Source: Halomonas litopenaei (GTDB lineage: Bacteria; Pseudomonadota; Gammaproteobacteria; Pseudomonadales; Halomonadaceae). From it: a stretch of DNA of 64,000 nt. The position numbers were made by a program, and so were the translations under genes. Position 1 is the stretch's first letter; every line of letters begins with the position of its first letter. The stretch lies in NCBI RefSeq assembly GCF_003045775.1, contig NZ_PXNS01000001.1, positions 248,001 through 312,000 on the forward strand, read 5' to 3'. Below are positions 40,171-51,164 of the stretch, one piece after another. The notes under the pieces are model-generated. The model was not told the origin of the DNA and did not search any database. It saw only the letters and a list, made by a program, of their open reading frames with translations.

Positions 40171-41046
40171 ATGGACACTCAACTCGCCCAGCGCCTGCTG
40201 GCCCTTCTCGATCGCGTCGAACCCTGGCTGCCCGAGCCCCGCCCTGCGGTGGACTGGCGTCGTGACGTCGCTGCGCTGTGGCAGCGCCACGCCCTCGGCG
40301 GGCAACTGGTGCCGGTGCCGCCTCGGGATGCCCTGAGCCTGGACGACCTGGTCGGGGTGGAGCGCCAGAAGCGCGAGCTGCTGGCCAATACGCGGGCCTT
40401 TCTGCGTGGCCTGCCGGCCAATCACGCGCTGCTGTGGGGCTCTCGTGGCAGCGGCAAGTCGTCGATGGTGCGCGCGCTGCTCAACACCTTGGCTGACGAA
40501 GGTCTGCGGCTGATCCAGGTGGACCGCCACGACCTGGCCGGGCTGCCGCTGCTGGTGGAGCAGTTGCGTCACGAACCGGCGCGCTTCGTGGTGTACTGCG
40601 ATGATCTGTCCTTCGAAGGCTCCGACGACGCCTACAAGGCGCTCAAGAGTGTCCTTGACGGCACCCTGACCGGCCCCCCGGAAAACGTGCTGATCTACGC
40701 CACCTCCAACCGGCGCCACCTGATGCCGGAGCATATGAGCGACAACCAGCAGAGCCACCTGACGCCGGACGGCGAGGAGTTGCACCACGGCGATGCGGTG
40801 GAGGAGAAGATCTCGCTGTCCGACCGCTTCGGGTTGTGGCTGGCGTTTCATCCGTTCAACCGGGAGACCTATCTCGATACCTGTCGCCACTGGGTCGAGC
40901 GCCTGGGCCAGCCGCAGGACTGGGATGACGAAGCGCCGGTGGCGGCCACCCGCTTTGCCACCATGAGAGGCGGACGCAGCGGCCGCTGTGCCTACCAGTT
41001 TGCGCTGGACTGGGTAGGGGCTCGTCGCCTGGCAGAGCAAGCCTGA
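40171..41046 (+). CDS. DUF815 family AAA ATPase
   Basis: The 291-residue protein has a Walker A motif at 90-97 (GSRGSGKS) and Walker B-like RFVVYCDDLSFEG, followed by LIYATSNRRHLMPEHMSDN and an arginine-finger candidate in LSDRFGLWLAFHPF. These are the signatures of the DUF815 group of AAA+ ATPases, whose cellular role is unknown. It is transcribed divergently from the M48 gene and shares a bidirectional terminator with der on the other side. Confidence 0.9.
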   Translation: MDTQLAQRLLALLDRVEPWLPEPRPAVDWRRDVAALWQRHALGGQLVPVPPRDALSLDDLVGVERQKRELLANTRAFLRGLPANHALLWGSRGSGKSSMVRALLNTLADEGLRLIQVDRHDLAGLPLLVEQLRHEPARFVVYCDDLSFEGSDDAYKALKSVLDGTLTGPPENVLIYATSNRRHLMPEHMSDNQQSHLTPDGEELHHGDAVEEKISLSDRFGLWLAFHPFNRETYLDTCRHWVERLGQPQDWDDEAPVAATRFATMRGGRSGRCAYQFALDWVGARRLAEQA

Positions 41047-41124
41047 GGCGCTGCCGCAGGCTTGCAGGCCAGGCTCAGCAGCGAGCGAGGCATGGTCTCG
41101 ACATCCGGCAGCATGCGTGCACGA

Positions 41125-41160
41125 AAACGCCCGGTTCCTCTGGCGAGGGACCGGGCGTTT
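41125..41160. terminator. Bidirectional terminator between the DUF815 gene and der
   Basis: AAACGCCCGGTTCCTC pairs with its near-exact complement (one G-U) around a 4-nt loop. A and T runs flank both sides, and the two flanking genes converge here. Confidence 0.78.
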
Positions 41161-41212
41161 CGTTGTCGTTCAACACCAGGGGCGAAAGAGCGGCGAGTGA
41201 CGCCGGTGACGC

Positions 41213-42616
41213 TTAGCGGCGGCTCTTGCGCGCCTCCTTGGTGCGCCCCAGTTCGCGCTTCTTGGCCTTTTCCTTGTCGGAGGCTTCGGCCAGTCGGTCG
41301 TAGGGGTTCTTGCCGGAGCGGAACTCGAAGCGCATCGGCGTGCCACGGACCTTGAGCACCTTGCGGAAGGTGTTGGTCAGGTAGCGCTTGTAGGCTTCGG
41401 GCAGCTTGTCGGTCTGGTTGCCGTGGACCACGATGATCGGCGGATTGCTGCCGCCCTGGTGGGCCATGCGCAGCTTGATCCGGCGGCCGTGGACCATCGG
41501 CGGCTGGTGCTGCTCGACGGCGTCCTGCAGCAGCGTGGTCAGACGGTTGGTCGACCAGTGGCTGTTGGCGGAGGCGAAGGCGCGCTCCAGCGACGGGTAC
41601 AGGTCGCCCACGGCGGTGCCGTGCAAGGCCGAGATGAAGTGCAGCTCGGCGTAGTCGGCGAAGCCCAGACGGCGCTTGATCTCGGCGCGCATCTTGTCCT
41701 TGGCCTCGCTTTCCAGGCCGTCCCACTTGTTGACCGCCAGTACCAGCGCGCGGCCCGAGGTCAGCACATAGTCGAGCAGGTGCAGATCCTGCTCCACCAG
41801 GCCGGTGCGGGCATCGAGCACCATGATCGCGACGTGGCACTCCTTGATCGCGTCCAGGGTCTTGATGATCGAGAACTTCTCGGCCACCTCGGTGACGTTC
41901 TTGCGCCGCCGGACGCCGGCGGTATCGACCAGTACGTAGGGCTTGCCGCGACGCTCGAAGGGGATCTCGATGGCGTCGCGGGTGGTGCCGGCTTCATCGA
42001 ATACCACCACCCGGTCCTCGCCCAGCAGGCGGTTGACCAGGGTCGACTTGCCCACGTTGGGACGACCGATGACACCGATGCGGATACCCTTGCTGCCGGT
42101 GTCCGCGGGGATGTCCATGTCGCGCTCGGGGAACGGCGAGAGCACCTCGTCGATCAGCGCGGTGACATTACGGCCGTGGGCCGCTGCGATGGGCCGGGGA
42201 TCGCCGAGACCGAGCTGCCAGAAGTCGGCCATGGCCGAGTGTTCCTCGAGGCCGTCGGTCTTGTTGACCACCAGCCAGGTCTTCTTCTGGTTGACCCGCA
42301 GGTGGTTGGCGATGGCCTCGTCGGCGACATTGAGGCCGGCACGCGCGTCCACCAGGAACAGCACGATGTCGGCTTCGTCGATGGCCTGCAGCGACTGTTC
42401 GGCCATGGCCGCGTCGATGCCTTCCTCGTCACCGCTGATGCCGCCGGTGTCGATGACGGTGTAGGCCTTGTTGCCGAGCATACCGTTGCCGTACTTGCGA
42501 TCCCGGGTGAGGCCGGGGAAATCGGCCACCAGGGCGTCGCGAGAGCGGGTCAGGCGGTTGAACAGGGTCGACTTGCCCACATTGGGCCTGCCGACCAGTG
42601 CGATCACGGGGGTCAT
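41213..42616 (-). CDS. der: Ribosome biogenesis GTPase Der
   Basis: Der (EngA) is a double GTPase that helps assemble the 50S subunit. The 467-residue protein has two G domains: GRPNVGKST at 9-17 with DTGG, and a second GRPNVGKST near 182, with NKWDGLE later, then a C-terminal KH-like domain. The tail is strongly basic ([16 protein letters not shown]). Its ATG overlaps the bamB stop (ATGA). It ends the trmJ-to-der minus-strand block. Confidence 0.97.
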   Translation of the reverse strand: MTPVIALVGRPNVGKSTLFNRLTRSRDALVADFPGLTRDRKYGNGMLGNKAYTVIDTGGISGDEEGIDAAMAEQSLQAIDEADIVLFLVDARAGLNVADEAIANHLRVNQKKTWLVVNKTDGLEEHSAMADFWQLGLGDPRPIAAAHGRNVTALIDEVLSPFPERDMDIPADTGSKGIRIGVIGRPNVGKSTLVNRLLGEDRVVVFDEAGTTRDAIEIPFERRGKPYVLVDTAGVRRRKNVTEVAEKFSIIKTLDAIKECHVAIMVLDARTGLVEQDLHLLDYVLTSGRALVLAVNKWDGLESEAKDKMRAEIKRRLGFADYAELHFISALHGTAVGDLYPSLERAFASANSHWSTNRLTTLLQDAVEQHQPPMVHGRRIKLRMAHQGGSNPPIIVVHGNQTDKLPEAYKRYLTNTFRKVLKVRGTPMRFEFRSGKNPYDRLAEASDKEKAKKRELGRTKEARKSRR

Positions 42617-43779
42617 GGGCGGATGTCCAGAGCCTCCAGGCTTCCGTCATTGGCCAGGGCGTACACGCGCTTGCCGTCGGTGAGAGGGCGCACGCTGATG
42701 CCTGAGCCGTCGATATGGGTGCGGCCGACCAGGCGTCCGCTGCTGGCGTCGATAAAGTGCACATAGCCTTCGGCGTCGCCGAGCACGATGCGGCCGTCGG
42801 CGAAGGCAGGGGCGGTCACCGAGCGACCGTAGAGGTCCTCCAGGCGCCACAGCTCGTTGCCGCTGTTGGCGTCGAAGGCGATCAGGCGGCTGGCCTCGTC
42901 GACCACGTAAAGCGTCTCGCCCACCAGCACCGGGGTGTGGTAGCTGGACAACGGCGTCGACCACAGGGTCTCGCCGCTCTGGGCGTTGAGCGCCACCAGG
43001 CGACCATTGAAGCTGGTCACGAACAGGCGGCCGTCCGGAGTCAGCACCGGCTGGCCGGCCAGGTCGACCAGACGGTCGATGTCATTCATGCCGGTGGCCA
43101 CGGCGATGGTGCGCTCGGAGATCTGCTGGCCCGAGCGGTTGTCGATGATCGACAGACGGCCGTTGGCAAAGCCGGCGAAGGTCACCTGATCGATGGCGGT
43201 GGGGGTGCCGGTGCTGCGCAGGGTCAGCGACGGCATATTGGCGCTGAACACCCACTGGCGGTCACCGGACAGGCGATCCAGGGCGGTCACGGTGCCGTCC
43301 ACCGCCTGCACGATCAACAGCTGGGTGGTCGGCTGGGGCGCGGCCAGCACTTCGCTGGGCACACGGGTACGCCACTTGACCCGGCCATTGCGCTGGTCGA
43401 GGGCGACCACCTCGCCGTTGCGGGTGGCGAGGAACAGATCGCCGTCCACTGCGGTGATACCGCTGGAGATCGGTGATTCCAGTTCGGACTCCCACCGGGT
43501 GTCGCCGTTGGCGGTGTTGAACGCCTCGACCAGGCCTTCCTCGTCGGCGGCGAACAGGGTGGAACCGGCCAGGGCGGGTTCGATGGGGTAGGTGGCCTCA
43601 CCCAGGCCTGCGCCCACGCCTTCGCTCCAGCGGGTTTCGACCCGGGTGGACTCGGCGAAGTCCTTGAGCTCCTTGGGCGGATACTGGGGCTCGGACTTGC
43701 TGGCGCAGCCGGTCAGCAGGGCGGTCAGGGTGACGGCGGTCGCCAGGGCGATCCGGGTTCGGTTAAACGGGGTCTTCAT
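42613..43779 (-). CDS. bamB: Outer membrane assembly lipoprotein BamB
   Basis: BamB (YfgL) is an outer-membrane lipoprotein of the Bam complex that inserts beta-barrel proteins. The 388-residue protein has a signal ending in a lipobox (LLTGC, Cys25) and an eight-bladed PQQ-type beta-propeller, seen as repeats such as [15 protein letters not shown] and [15 protein letters not shown]. It overlaps both yfgM and der by 4 bases, so the three are translationally coupled, as in other gammaproteobacteria. Confidence 0.96.
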   Translation of the reverse strand: MKTPFNRTRIALATAVTLTALLTGCASKSEPQYPPKELKDFAESTRVETRWSEGVGAGLGEATYPIEPALAGSTLFAADEEGLVEAFNTANGDTRWESELESPISSGITAVDGDLFLATRNGEVVALDQRNGRVKWRTRVPSEVLAAPQPTTQLLIVQAVDGTVTALDRLSGDRQWVFSANMPSLTLRSTGTPTAIDQVTFAGFANGRLSIIDNRSGQQISERTIAVATGMNDIDRLVDLAGQPVLTPDGRLFVTSFNGRLVALNAQSGETLWSTPLSSYHTPVLVGETLYVVDEASRLIAFDANSGNELWRLEDLYGRSVTAPAFADGRIVLGDAEGYVHFIDASSGRLVGRTHIDGSGISVRPLTDGKRVYALANDGSLEALDIRP

Positions 43780-44435
43780 AGGGTGGCCTCCTGATCACCG
43801 AGGTCGTCGAGCTTGAGCGAGATACCGTAGAGCGGCTGACCGCTTTCTTCGGCCAGTGACTGGGCGCTCTGCCAGGCCTCGGCGGCCTGGTCGTGCTGGC
43901 CGGTGGCGTGGTAGATGTCGCCGCGCACGTTGTCGCGCTGGGCGGCCAGGGCCTCGGGGATGTCACCGTCGAGGGTGGCAAGGGCGGTCTCGTGGTTGCC
44001 CTCGGCGCTCTGCAGGCGCGCCAGGCGCAGGCGGGCGAGGCCGGTCAGGTAACCATCGTCGCTGCCCTCGATGAGGGTCTCCAGCGACTCGCGGGCGCCC
44101 TCGACATCGCCTGCGTCGACCTCCAGGCGGGCCTCGAGCAGCAGCGCAAGCTCGCTGTACAGGGTGCCGTCGTGGTCTTCCTGCAGGGTGTCGACCAGCC
44201 CCTGGGCCTGGGCCAGGGCCCCGTCGTCGAGGCTGTCGCGGCTGGCCAGGTCAAGAAGCTGCTGGTAGCTGCTGGAGGCGGCCACGGCCTGCCCCTGCTG
44301 GTAGTCCTGCCAGGCGTTCCAGCCGAACACGCCAGCGGCGGCCAGTACCGCACCGGCGAGCAGCGAGGTGCCGTTTTCCTTCCACCAGCGCTTGATCGCC
44401 TCAAGCTGTTCTTCTTCGGTTCTCAGCTCCGCCAC
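43776..44435 (-). CDS. yfgM: Ancillary SecYEG translocon subunit / TPR protein YfgM
   Basis: YfgM is an inner-membrane TPR protein that, with PpiD, sits at SecYEG and hands periplasmic proteins to chaperones; it also affects RcsB stability in E. coli. The 219-residue protein has the characteristic short cytosolic start (LEAIKRWWKENG), one membrane segment at about 24-42 (LLAGAVLAAAGVFGWNAW) and a periplasmic TPR-rich remainder. Coupling to bamB by an ATGA overlap supports the assignment. Confidence 0.92.
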   Translation of the reverse strand: MAELRTEEEQLEAIKRWWKENGTSLLAGAVLAAAGVFGWNAWQDYQQGQAVAASSSYQQLLDLASRDSLDDGALAQAQGLVDTLQEDHDGTLYSELALLLEARLEVDAGDVEGARESLETLIEGSDDGYLTGLARLRLARLQSAEGNHETALATLDGDIPEALAAQRDNVRGDIYHATGQHDQAAEAWQSAQSLAEESGQPLYGISLKLDDLGDQEATL

Positions 44436-44463
44436 GGGCGGTCTCCTTCTAATGGTCGTGCCG

Positions 44464-45747
<1,284 letters not shown>

Positions 45748-45809
45748 AACTTGCTCCTTGGTCTCGCCGTAGTCACGGCCCTCGCCCGGCCTGCCGCCGG
45801 GCGAGAGCG

Positions 45810-46922
45810 TTACAGGCGAGCGATGACGTCGCGTTCTGTCGCTTCCTTCTCGGCGACCTTCTGGCGAATCAGCGCCTCGAGATCGTCGACCAGGTGGTCA
45901 TTGCGCAGTTTGCTGGCGGGCTTGCCGTCGATGTAGACGAGGTTGGCCGGGGTGCCGCCGGTCAGGCCCAGGTCGGCTTCCTTGGCCTCGCCGGGGCCGT
46001 TGACCACGCAGCCGATGACGGCCACGTCCAGCGGCGTCATCACATCCTCGAGGCGCTCTTCGAGGGCGTTCATGGTGCTGATGACGTCGAAGTTCTGACG
46101 CGAACAGCTCGGGCAGGCGATGAAGTTGATGCCCTTGGCCCGCAGGCGCAGGCTCTTGAGCATGTCAAAGCCGACCTTGACCTCTTCGACTGGATCCGCT
46201 GCCAGCGATACCCGGATGGTGTCGCCGATACCGTCCATCAGCAGCATGCCAAGGCCGATGGAGGACTTGACGGTGCCCGAACGCAGACCGCCTGCCTCGG
46301 TGATACCCAGGTGCAGCGGCTGCTCGATGCGTGAGGCCAGGTCACGGTAGGCGGCCACCGCCATGAACACGTCGGAGGCCTTGACGCTGACCTTGAAGTC
46401 GGGAAAGTCGAGGCGATCCAGGTGATCGATATGGCGCATCGCCGATTCGACCAGGGCCGCCGGCGTCGGTTCCCCGTACTTCTTCTGCAGGTCCTTCTCC
46501 AGCGAGCCGGCGTTGACGCCGATACGGATCGGGATACCGTTGTCACGGGCGGCGGAGACCACCGCCTGGACGCGGTCTTCACGGCCGATATTGCCGGGAT
46601 TGATGCGCAGGCAGTCGACGCCGAGCTCAGCCACGCGCAGGGCGATGCGGTAGTCGAAGTGGATGTCGGCCACCAGCGGCACCTGGGTGCCCTGCTTGAT
46701 GCGACCGAAGGCCTCGGCGGCGTCCATGGTCGGCACCGAGACGCGTACGATATCGGCGCCGGCCTGTTCGAGGGCACGAATCTGGCCAAGGGTGGCCTCG
46801 ACGTCCAGGGTGTCGGTGTTGGTCATGCTCTGCACCGAGATAGGAGCGTCGCCCCCGACCGGTACCGAACCGACATGAATCTGGCGTGACTGGCGTCTTT
46901 TGATCGGTGAGTGCGAATGCAT
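45810..46922 (-). CDS. ispG: 4-hydroxy-3-methylbut-2-en-1-yl diphosphate synthase
   Basis: IspG (GcpE) reduces MEcPP in the non-mevalonate isoprenoid pathway using a [4Fe-4S] cluster. The 370-residue protein starts with a histidine- and arginine-rich stretch followed by [17 protein letters not shown]. Cluster cysteines sit in [11 protein letters not shown] and [10 protein letters not shown]. The ATG at 46922 was chosen over a TTG three codons upstream that overlaps the rodZ stop. Its cluster must be supplied by a machinery other than a complete Isc system, given the gene losses nearby. Confidence 0.96.
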   Translation of the reverse strand: MHSHSPIKRRQSRQIHVGSVPVGGDAPISVQSMTNTDTLDVEATLGQIRALEQAGADIVRVSVPTMDAAEAFGRIKQGTQVPLVADIHFDYRIALRVAELGVDCLRINPGNIGREDRVQAVVSAARDNGIPIRIGVNAGSLEKDLQKKYGEPTPAALVESAMRHIDHLDRLDFPDFKVSVKASDVFMAVAAYRDLASRIEQPLHLGITEAGGLRSGTVKSSIGLGMLLMDGIGDTIRVSLAADPVEEVKVGFDMLKSLRLRAKGINFIACPSCSRQNFDVISTMNALEERLEDVMTPLDVAVIGCVVNGPGEAKEADLGLTGGTPANLVYIDGKPASKLRNDHLVDDLEALIRQKVAEKEATERDVIARL

Positions 46923-46931
46923 GGCGATCAA

Positions 46932-48005
46932 TCACTCTCCCAGGGTAAAGCGGGCGACATTGTTTCTGCCGGCGCGCTGTTGCAGGTCGACGGTTTCTCC
47001 GCCCCACAACAACTCCACGCCGGTGGCGTTGCCGACAGTCATGCGGAAGGGCGGCTCGCCCTCCACGGTGGCTTCGGTGCCCGGTGACTGCAGGCCGACG
47101 AAGACTCGGGTATTGGTGCTGTCGAAGATCTCGGTCCAGGACTGCTCGTTGAAGGTCAGCTTGAGGATACGACGGCTGTCGGCAGCCGGCGCGGCCTCGG
47201 CGGCGCCCTCATCCTCGGCGCCCTGTGCATCGTCGGCGTTAGCTGTCTGCTCGGCGCTGGCGTCGTCGGCACCAGCGCTTGCAGCCTGGTCGGTGCTGTC
47301 GTTGGCGCTAGCGTCAGCGGGCTCGCTGGCTTCGGCGGCAGCCGCTTCGGTGGCCGCCACGGTGCTCGGCGTCGAGGTGCTCGGCGCTGCGCTGTCTGCA
47401 GCGCTGTCGGCGGAGGCCTGCTCGCCATCGACCAGTCCCATCTCGCTGCCCTCGGCGGGCAGCGGGGGCAGGTTGTCGTCGCCCTCGGTGGCCTCGTCGC
47501 TGACCGCGGCGTTGCCGTCGATGGTGTCCACCGAGACCGGGCCGTTGTCGCTGACCTCGGGCGGCTCGCTGCCACCACGGCTCTGCCACCACATCAGGGT
47601 CAGCCCGATCAGGCCGGCGATGACCACCAGGGTCATCAGCCGAAACAACCAGGCGCCCAGGCGCGAGGGGGGCTTGTTGATGTACACCGGGGTGACCTTG
47701 CGCTCGACTTCCTCGTTGCCCATGCGCGCTTCGTACAGCGCCATCACCCGGCCGACATCGACGCCGAGCAACTGGGCGTAGCTGCGCAGGTAGCCGCGTC
47801 GGTAGGTCACCACCGGCACTTCATCGTAGTTGTCGATCTCCAGTCCCTCGATCACGGCGGGACGGAGGTTGAGGGCTGCCCCGACTTCCTCGCGGGTCAG
47901 CCCCTGGCTCTCTCGTTCATGGCACAGCAAGGCGCCGGGAGAGGCGTCCCCGGAGGGCGTTTTGGACAAGGAGACCTCGGAGTCGGTGTACTGACTGTCG
48001 CTCAT
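46932..48005 (-). CDS. rodZ: Cytoskeleton protein RodZ
   Basis: RodZ links the MreB cytoskeleton to the cell-wall elongasome. The 357-residue protein has a cytoplasmic helix-turn-helix (about 24-95), basic residues and one membrane segment (119-140), a long Ala/Asp/Glu/Ser-rich linker (about 145-255), and a C-terminal periplasmic DUF4115 domain (LKLTFNEQSWTEIFDSTNTR). The ATG at 48005 was chosen; the frame upstream reads into pilW. The unusually acidic, low-complexity linker would suit a halophile. Confidence 0.93.
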   Translation of the reverse strand: MSDSQYTDSEVSLSKTPSGDASPGALLCHERESQGLTREEVGAALNLRPAVIEGLEIDNYDEVPVVTYRRGYLRSYAQLLGVDVGRVMALYEARMGNEEVERKVTPVYINKPPSRLGAWLFRLMTLVVIAGLIGLTLMWWQSRGGSEPPEVSDNGPVSVDTIDGNAAVSDEATEGDDNLPPLPAEGSEMGLVDGEQASADSAADSAAPSTSTPSTVAATEAAAAEASEPADASANDSTDQAASAGADDASAEQTANADDAQGAEDEGAAEAAPAADSRRILKLTFNEQSWTEIFDSTNTRVFVGLQSPGTEATVEGEPPFRMTVGNATGVELLWGGETVDLQQRAGRNNVARFTLGE

Positions 48006-48036
48006 GGCTGAGCTTCCTTCATCGTGTAAACAGTGA

Positions 48037-48768
48037 TCAAAGCGCGCGTGAAGGCTGGTCGGGTTCGGCCGATGACCGGGCGCCGGTGTCGGCGTCTCCC
48101 AGGCTAGCGGCAAGCTGCCTGGCGGCGGTGGTCCATCCCGCCTGGCTCACGAAGCGATCCAGCTGTGATCGGGCGCGCATAAGGTTGCCCTGTGCGTATT
48201 CCAGTTCGGCGAGGGTCAAGTGGCTCGCGGGCAGGCTCGAGTCGATGCGTTGGGATCGCTCCAGCGCCGCCCTGGCCGTCTCGACCTCGCCGAGTTCCCA
48301 CCGGCAGCGTCCCAGGTTGGCAAACAGCTGGGCCCGGTGGGCATAGTGTATATCGTGACTGGCCTGTTCAAGCTGCTCGCAGGCCTCACCGGTTTGCCCC
48401 CGATCATACAGGAAGGCGGCGTAATTGTTGCGTGCCCGGGTGAAGTTCGGGTCTTCATCGAGGGCGCGTCGAAAGAACTCGTCTGCCAGCGCCGCTTCCC
48501 CCTGGCGTTGGTGAATCAGTGCCAGGGCCTGCAGCGCGGCGGCGTCATCGGGATCGAGCGAGACGGCGCGATCGAGTGCCGCCGTGGCGCGGGGAAGGTT
48601 GCCCTGGCGCAGGTAGGCTTCGCCGAGGTTGCGATAGGCGACGGCGGGGGACTCGTCGGACTGGGGCACGGCGACGGCGCAGCCGGCAAGCGTCAGGGGA
48701 AGCGCGACGGCCAGTCCGATGACCAGGCCGCGCAGGCCGGCGCTTGAGCTGTCTGCCTGGCACGTCAT
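48037..48768 (-). CDS. pilW: Type IV pilus biogenesis/stability lipoprotein PilW
   Basis: PilW/PilF is an outer-membrane TPR lipoprotein that helps the PilQ secretin assemble. The 243-residue protein has a lipobox (LAGC, Cys30) and about six TPR-like helices, for example AYRNLGEAYLRQGNLPRATA and ARNNYAAFLYDRGQ. It sits between rlmN and rodZ, the position of pilF/pilW in many gammaproteobacteria. Whether the strain makes pili cannot be seen from this window. Confidence 0.9.
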   Translation of the reverse strand: MTCQADSSSAGLRGLVIGLAVALPLTLAGCAVAVPQSDESPAVAYRNLGEAYLRQGNLPRATAALDRAVSLDPDDAAALQALALIHQRQGEAALADEFFRRALDEDPNFTRARNNYAAFLYDRGQTGEACEQLEQASHDIHYAHRAQLFANLGRCRWELGEVETARAALERSQRIDSSLPASHLTLAELEYAQGNLMRARSQLDRFVSQAGWTTAARQLAASLGDADTGARSSAEPDQPSRAL

Positions 48769-48888
48769 GGCGTTGTCGTACTCCCGCTGCTTGGCCGTGG
48801 CGGGAAGGCGTCTGGCGACACCCGCCCGTGGGCAGGAAAAGGCCCGAATATCAAAGCGCCGTGCCGGAATGAAGTCAAGACGGCAGGG

Positions 48889-50016
48889 TCAGTCAGCGTC
48901 GATCTGGATCGACTGAATGTAGCGTTCGTGACGACGCGTACGATCCTTGACCCGTCCTACCAGCTGGCCGCAGGCGGCGTCGATGTCATCGCCCCGGGTC
49001 GAACGGATCGGCGCGGTATGACCCAGTTCGTAGAGCCAGCGCTGGAAGCGCATCACCTGGTTGCGGGAGGGCTTCTCGTAGCCGGAGTGGGGGAAGGGGT
49101 TGAAGGGGATCAGGTTGATCTTGCAGGGCAGTTCCTTCAACAGCTCCGCCAGTTCACGGGCATGCTCCTGCTGGTCGTTGACGTCCTTGATCACCGTGTA
49201 TTCGATGGTGACCTGGCGGGTGTCGTCGCACTTGGCCAGATAACGGTGGCAGGCGTCCAGCAGTGAGCGGATGTTGTACTTGCGGTTGAGCGGTACCAGT
49301 TCGCTGCGCAGCGCATCATTGGCGGCGTGCAGCGAGATCGCCAGGCTGACGTCGAGTTCGTCGCCCAGGCGGTCGAGCATCGGTACCACCCCGGAGGTGG
49401 ACAGGGTGACACGGCGTTTTGACAGGCCGTAACCCTGATCGTCGAGCATCAGCTTCATCGCCGGCACGACGTTGTCGTAGTTCATCAAGGGTTCGCCCAT
49501 GCCCATCATCACCACGTTGGTGACCGGACGATTGGCGCTGTCCTTGCGTGAGCCGCCACTGTTGGAGGCGACCCATACCTGGCCGATGATCTCGGCGCTG
49601 GTGAGGTTGCGCTGAAAGCCTTGCTTGCCGGTGGAGCAGAAACTGCAGTCCAGCGAGCAGCCGACCTGGGATGACACACACAGGGTGCGGCGCTTGCCGT
49701 TGTCGGCGGGGATAAGCACGGTTTCGACGTAGCTGCCGTCCTCGACCTCCACTACCCACTTGCGCGTCCCGTCCTTGGAGGCGCCTTCATAGACGACCTT
49801 GGGACCGCGTACCTCGGCGGTTTCCTCGAGGCGTGCGCGTAGCGCCTTGGACAGGTTGGTCATGGCGGCGAAATCGTCGACGCCTTCGTGGTGAATCCAT
49901 TTCATCACCTGGGCGGCACGGAACTTCTTCTCGCCGATGGAGAGGAAGAAGGCTTCCATCTCTTCTCGGGTCATGCCGAGCAGGTTGACGCGTTGGGGAG
50001 CAGCGGTGGTGGTCAT
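48889..50016 (-). CDS. rlmN: 23S rRNA/tRNA adenine C2-methyltransferase RlmN
   Basis: RlmN is a radical SAM enzyme that methylates C2 of A2503 in 23S rRNA and A37 of some tRNAs. The 375-residue protein has the cluster motif C120-x3-C124-x2-C127 (CSLDCSFC), the catalytic cysteine C113 (counterpart of E. coli C118), the [15 protein letters not shown] glycine motif and a second catalytic cysteine in AACGQL near the C-terminus. It follows ndk by 100 bp. Confidence 0.97.
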   Translation of the reverse strand: MTTTAAPQRVNLLGMTREEMEAFFLSIGEKKFRAAQVMKWIHHEGVDDFAAMTNLSKALRARLEETAEVRGPKVVYEGASKDGTRKWVVEVEDGSYVETVLIPADNGKRRTLCVSSQVGCSLDCSFCSTGKQGFQRNLTSAEIIGQVWVASNSGGSRKDSANRPVTNVVMMGMGEPLMNYDNVVPAMKLMLDDQGYGLSKRRVTLSTSGVVPMLDRLGDELDVSLAISLHAANDALRSELVPLNRKYNIRSLLDACHRYLAKCDDTRQVTIEYTVIKDVNDQQEHARELAELLKELPCKINLIPFNPFPHSGYEKPSRNQVMRFQRWLYELGHTAPIRSTRGDDIDAACGQLVGRVKDRTRRHERYIQSIQIDAD

Positions 50017-50116
50017 GGCAGGTTCAGCGGGTCGGTGGGCAGAAAGGAGCGAACGGATGCCAGGGGCATCCGTTCACCGATGGGGCCGCAATCACGAGGG
50101 TCGGACCCCGACGCCC

Positions 50117-50542
50117 TTAGCGCGGGCAGATCTCGTCTGCGCCGAAGAAGTAGCTCACTTCGCGCTCGGCGGACTCGGGGGAGTCGGAACCGTGGACGGC
50201 ATTGGCGTCGATGGAGGAGGCGAAGTCGGCGCGGATGGTGCCGGCGTCGGCTTCCTTCGGGTTGGTGGCGCCCATCAGCTCGCGGTTCTTGGCGATGGCG
50301 TTGTCACCTTCCAGCACCTGCACCACGACCGGACCAGAGGTCATGAAGGACACCAGGTCGCCGAAGAAGGGGCGTTCCTTGTGCTCGGCGTAGAAGCCTT
50401 CGGCCTGCTCCTGGGACAGGTGAACCATCTTGGCGGCGACGACCTTCAGTTCGGCCTTCTCGAAGCGCGTGATGATCTCGCCGATGACATTCTTGGCGAC
50501 GGCGTCGGGCTTGATGATGGACAGAGTGCGCTCTGTAGCCAT
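50117..50542 (-). CDS. ndk: Nucleoside diphosphate kinase
   Basis: Ndk balances nucleoside triphosphates by phosphotransfer through a phosphohistidine. The 141-residue protein has [11 protein letters not shown] at the start and the active-site NAVHGSDS with H117. The ATG at 50542 was chosen; 12 further codons upstream lack similarity. A TATAAT promoter and a 16-bp hairpin lie upstream, so transcription is probably independent of iscRSA. Confidence 0.97.
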   Translation of the reverse strand: MATERTLSIIKPDAVAKNVIGEIITRFEKAELKVVAAKMVHLSQEQAEGFYAEHKERPFFGDLVSFMTSGPVVVQVLEGDNAIAKNRELMGATNPKEADAGTIRADFASSIDANAVHGSDSPESAEREVSYFFGADEICPR

Positions 50543-50595
50543 GAAACTCTCCAGTAGTTGGGCCCAGGAAGTGGGCATGGATGCCAGGTAGATGG

Positions 50596-50630
50596 CGTCG
50601 CGCCGCCCCGGGGACCGGGGCGGCGCGACG
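50596..50630 (-). terminator. Perfect 16-bp hairpin between iscA and ndk
   Basis: CGTCGCGCCGCCCCGG and its exact complement form a stem with a 3-nt loop. No T tract follows, so it may stabilise the 3' end of the iscRSA mRNA or act as a partial terminator. It lies inside the predicted ndk 5' leader. Confidence 0.6.
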
Positions 50631-50673
50631 CGGGAAAACGAAGCGATGCGGCGTGTTGCGCCGAAGAGCGCAG

Positions 50674-50701
50674 ATTATAGCGTCCTCGTGGCGCCTTGAA
50701 C
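50674..50701 (-). promoter_or_regulatory. Probable ndk promoter
   Basis: Read on the minus strand, a perfect TATAAT (50679-50674) with a weak -35 (GTTCAA, 50701-50696) lies about 130 bp before ndk and 50 bp past the iscA stop. Confidence 0.5.
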
Positions 50702-50750
50702 ACAATTGTTCGTCGCGGTGCCGGCGAGCCCTGCCGCGATCACGGCGAAT

Positions 50751-51077
50751 TCAGACGGTAAAGCTCTCGCCGCAGCCGCACTCGTCCTTGACGTTGGGAT
50801 TGTTGAAGCGGAAGAACCGGTTCAGCCCCTCGTTGACGTAGTCGACCTCGCTGCCGTCGAGCATCTCGAGCGCTTCCGGGGCGACATAGACCCGGGCGTC
50901 GTGCTCCTCGAACAGGGCATCGTCGGCCTGGACGTCGTCGGCGAAGTCGAGGACGTAGCTGTAGCCGGAGCAGCCGCTGGGCTTGACCGAGACCCGCAGT
51001 CCAAGCCCCTGGCCTCGCTCGTCGAGCACGCGGCGGATCTGGTCGGCCGCGGCGGGGGTGATCTTCAGGTGTGCCAT
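50751..51077 (-). CDS. iscA: Iron-sulfur cluster assembly protein IscA
   Basis: IscA is an A-type carrier that binds iron or [Fe-S] clusters and passes them to target proteins. The 108-residue protein has the three conserved cysteines C36 (PSGCSGYSY), C100 and C102 (DECGCGESF). It follows iscS with an 87-bp gap. The gene for the scaffold IscU, normally between iscS and iscA, is absent, as are hscB, hscA, fdx and iscX that usually follow. Confidence 0.95.
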   Translation of the reverse strand: MAHLKITPAAADQIRRVLDERGQGLGLRVSVKPSGCSGYSYVLDFADDVQADDALFEEHDARVYVAPEALEMLDGSEVDYVNEGLNRFFRFNNPNVKDECGCGESFTV

Positions 51078-51164
51078 ATCATTCTCCTGGGTCGGGTGCT
51101 GCCGCCTGGGCGGCAGTCACCGAAACTGTCTCTGTCGTGCGCTGCCCGTCGAAGGGTGCTGTTC

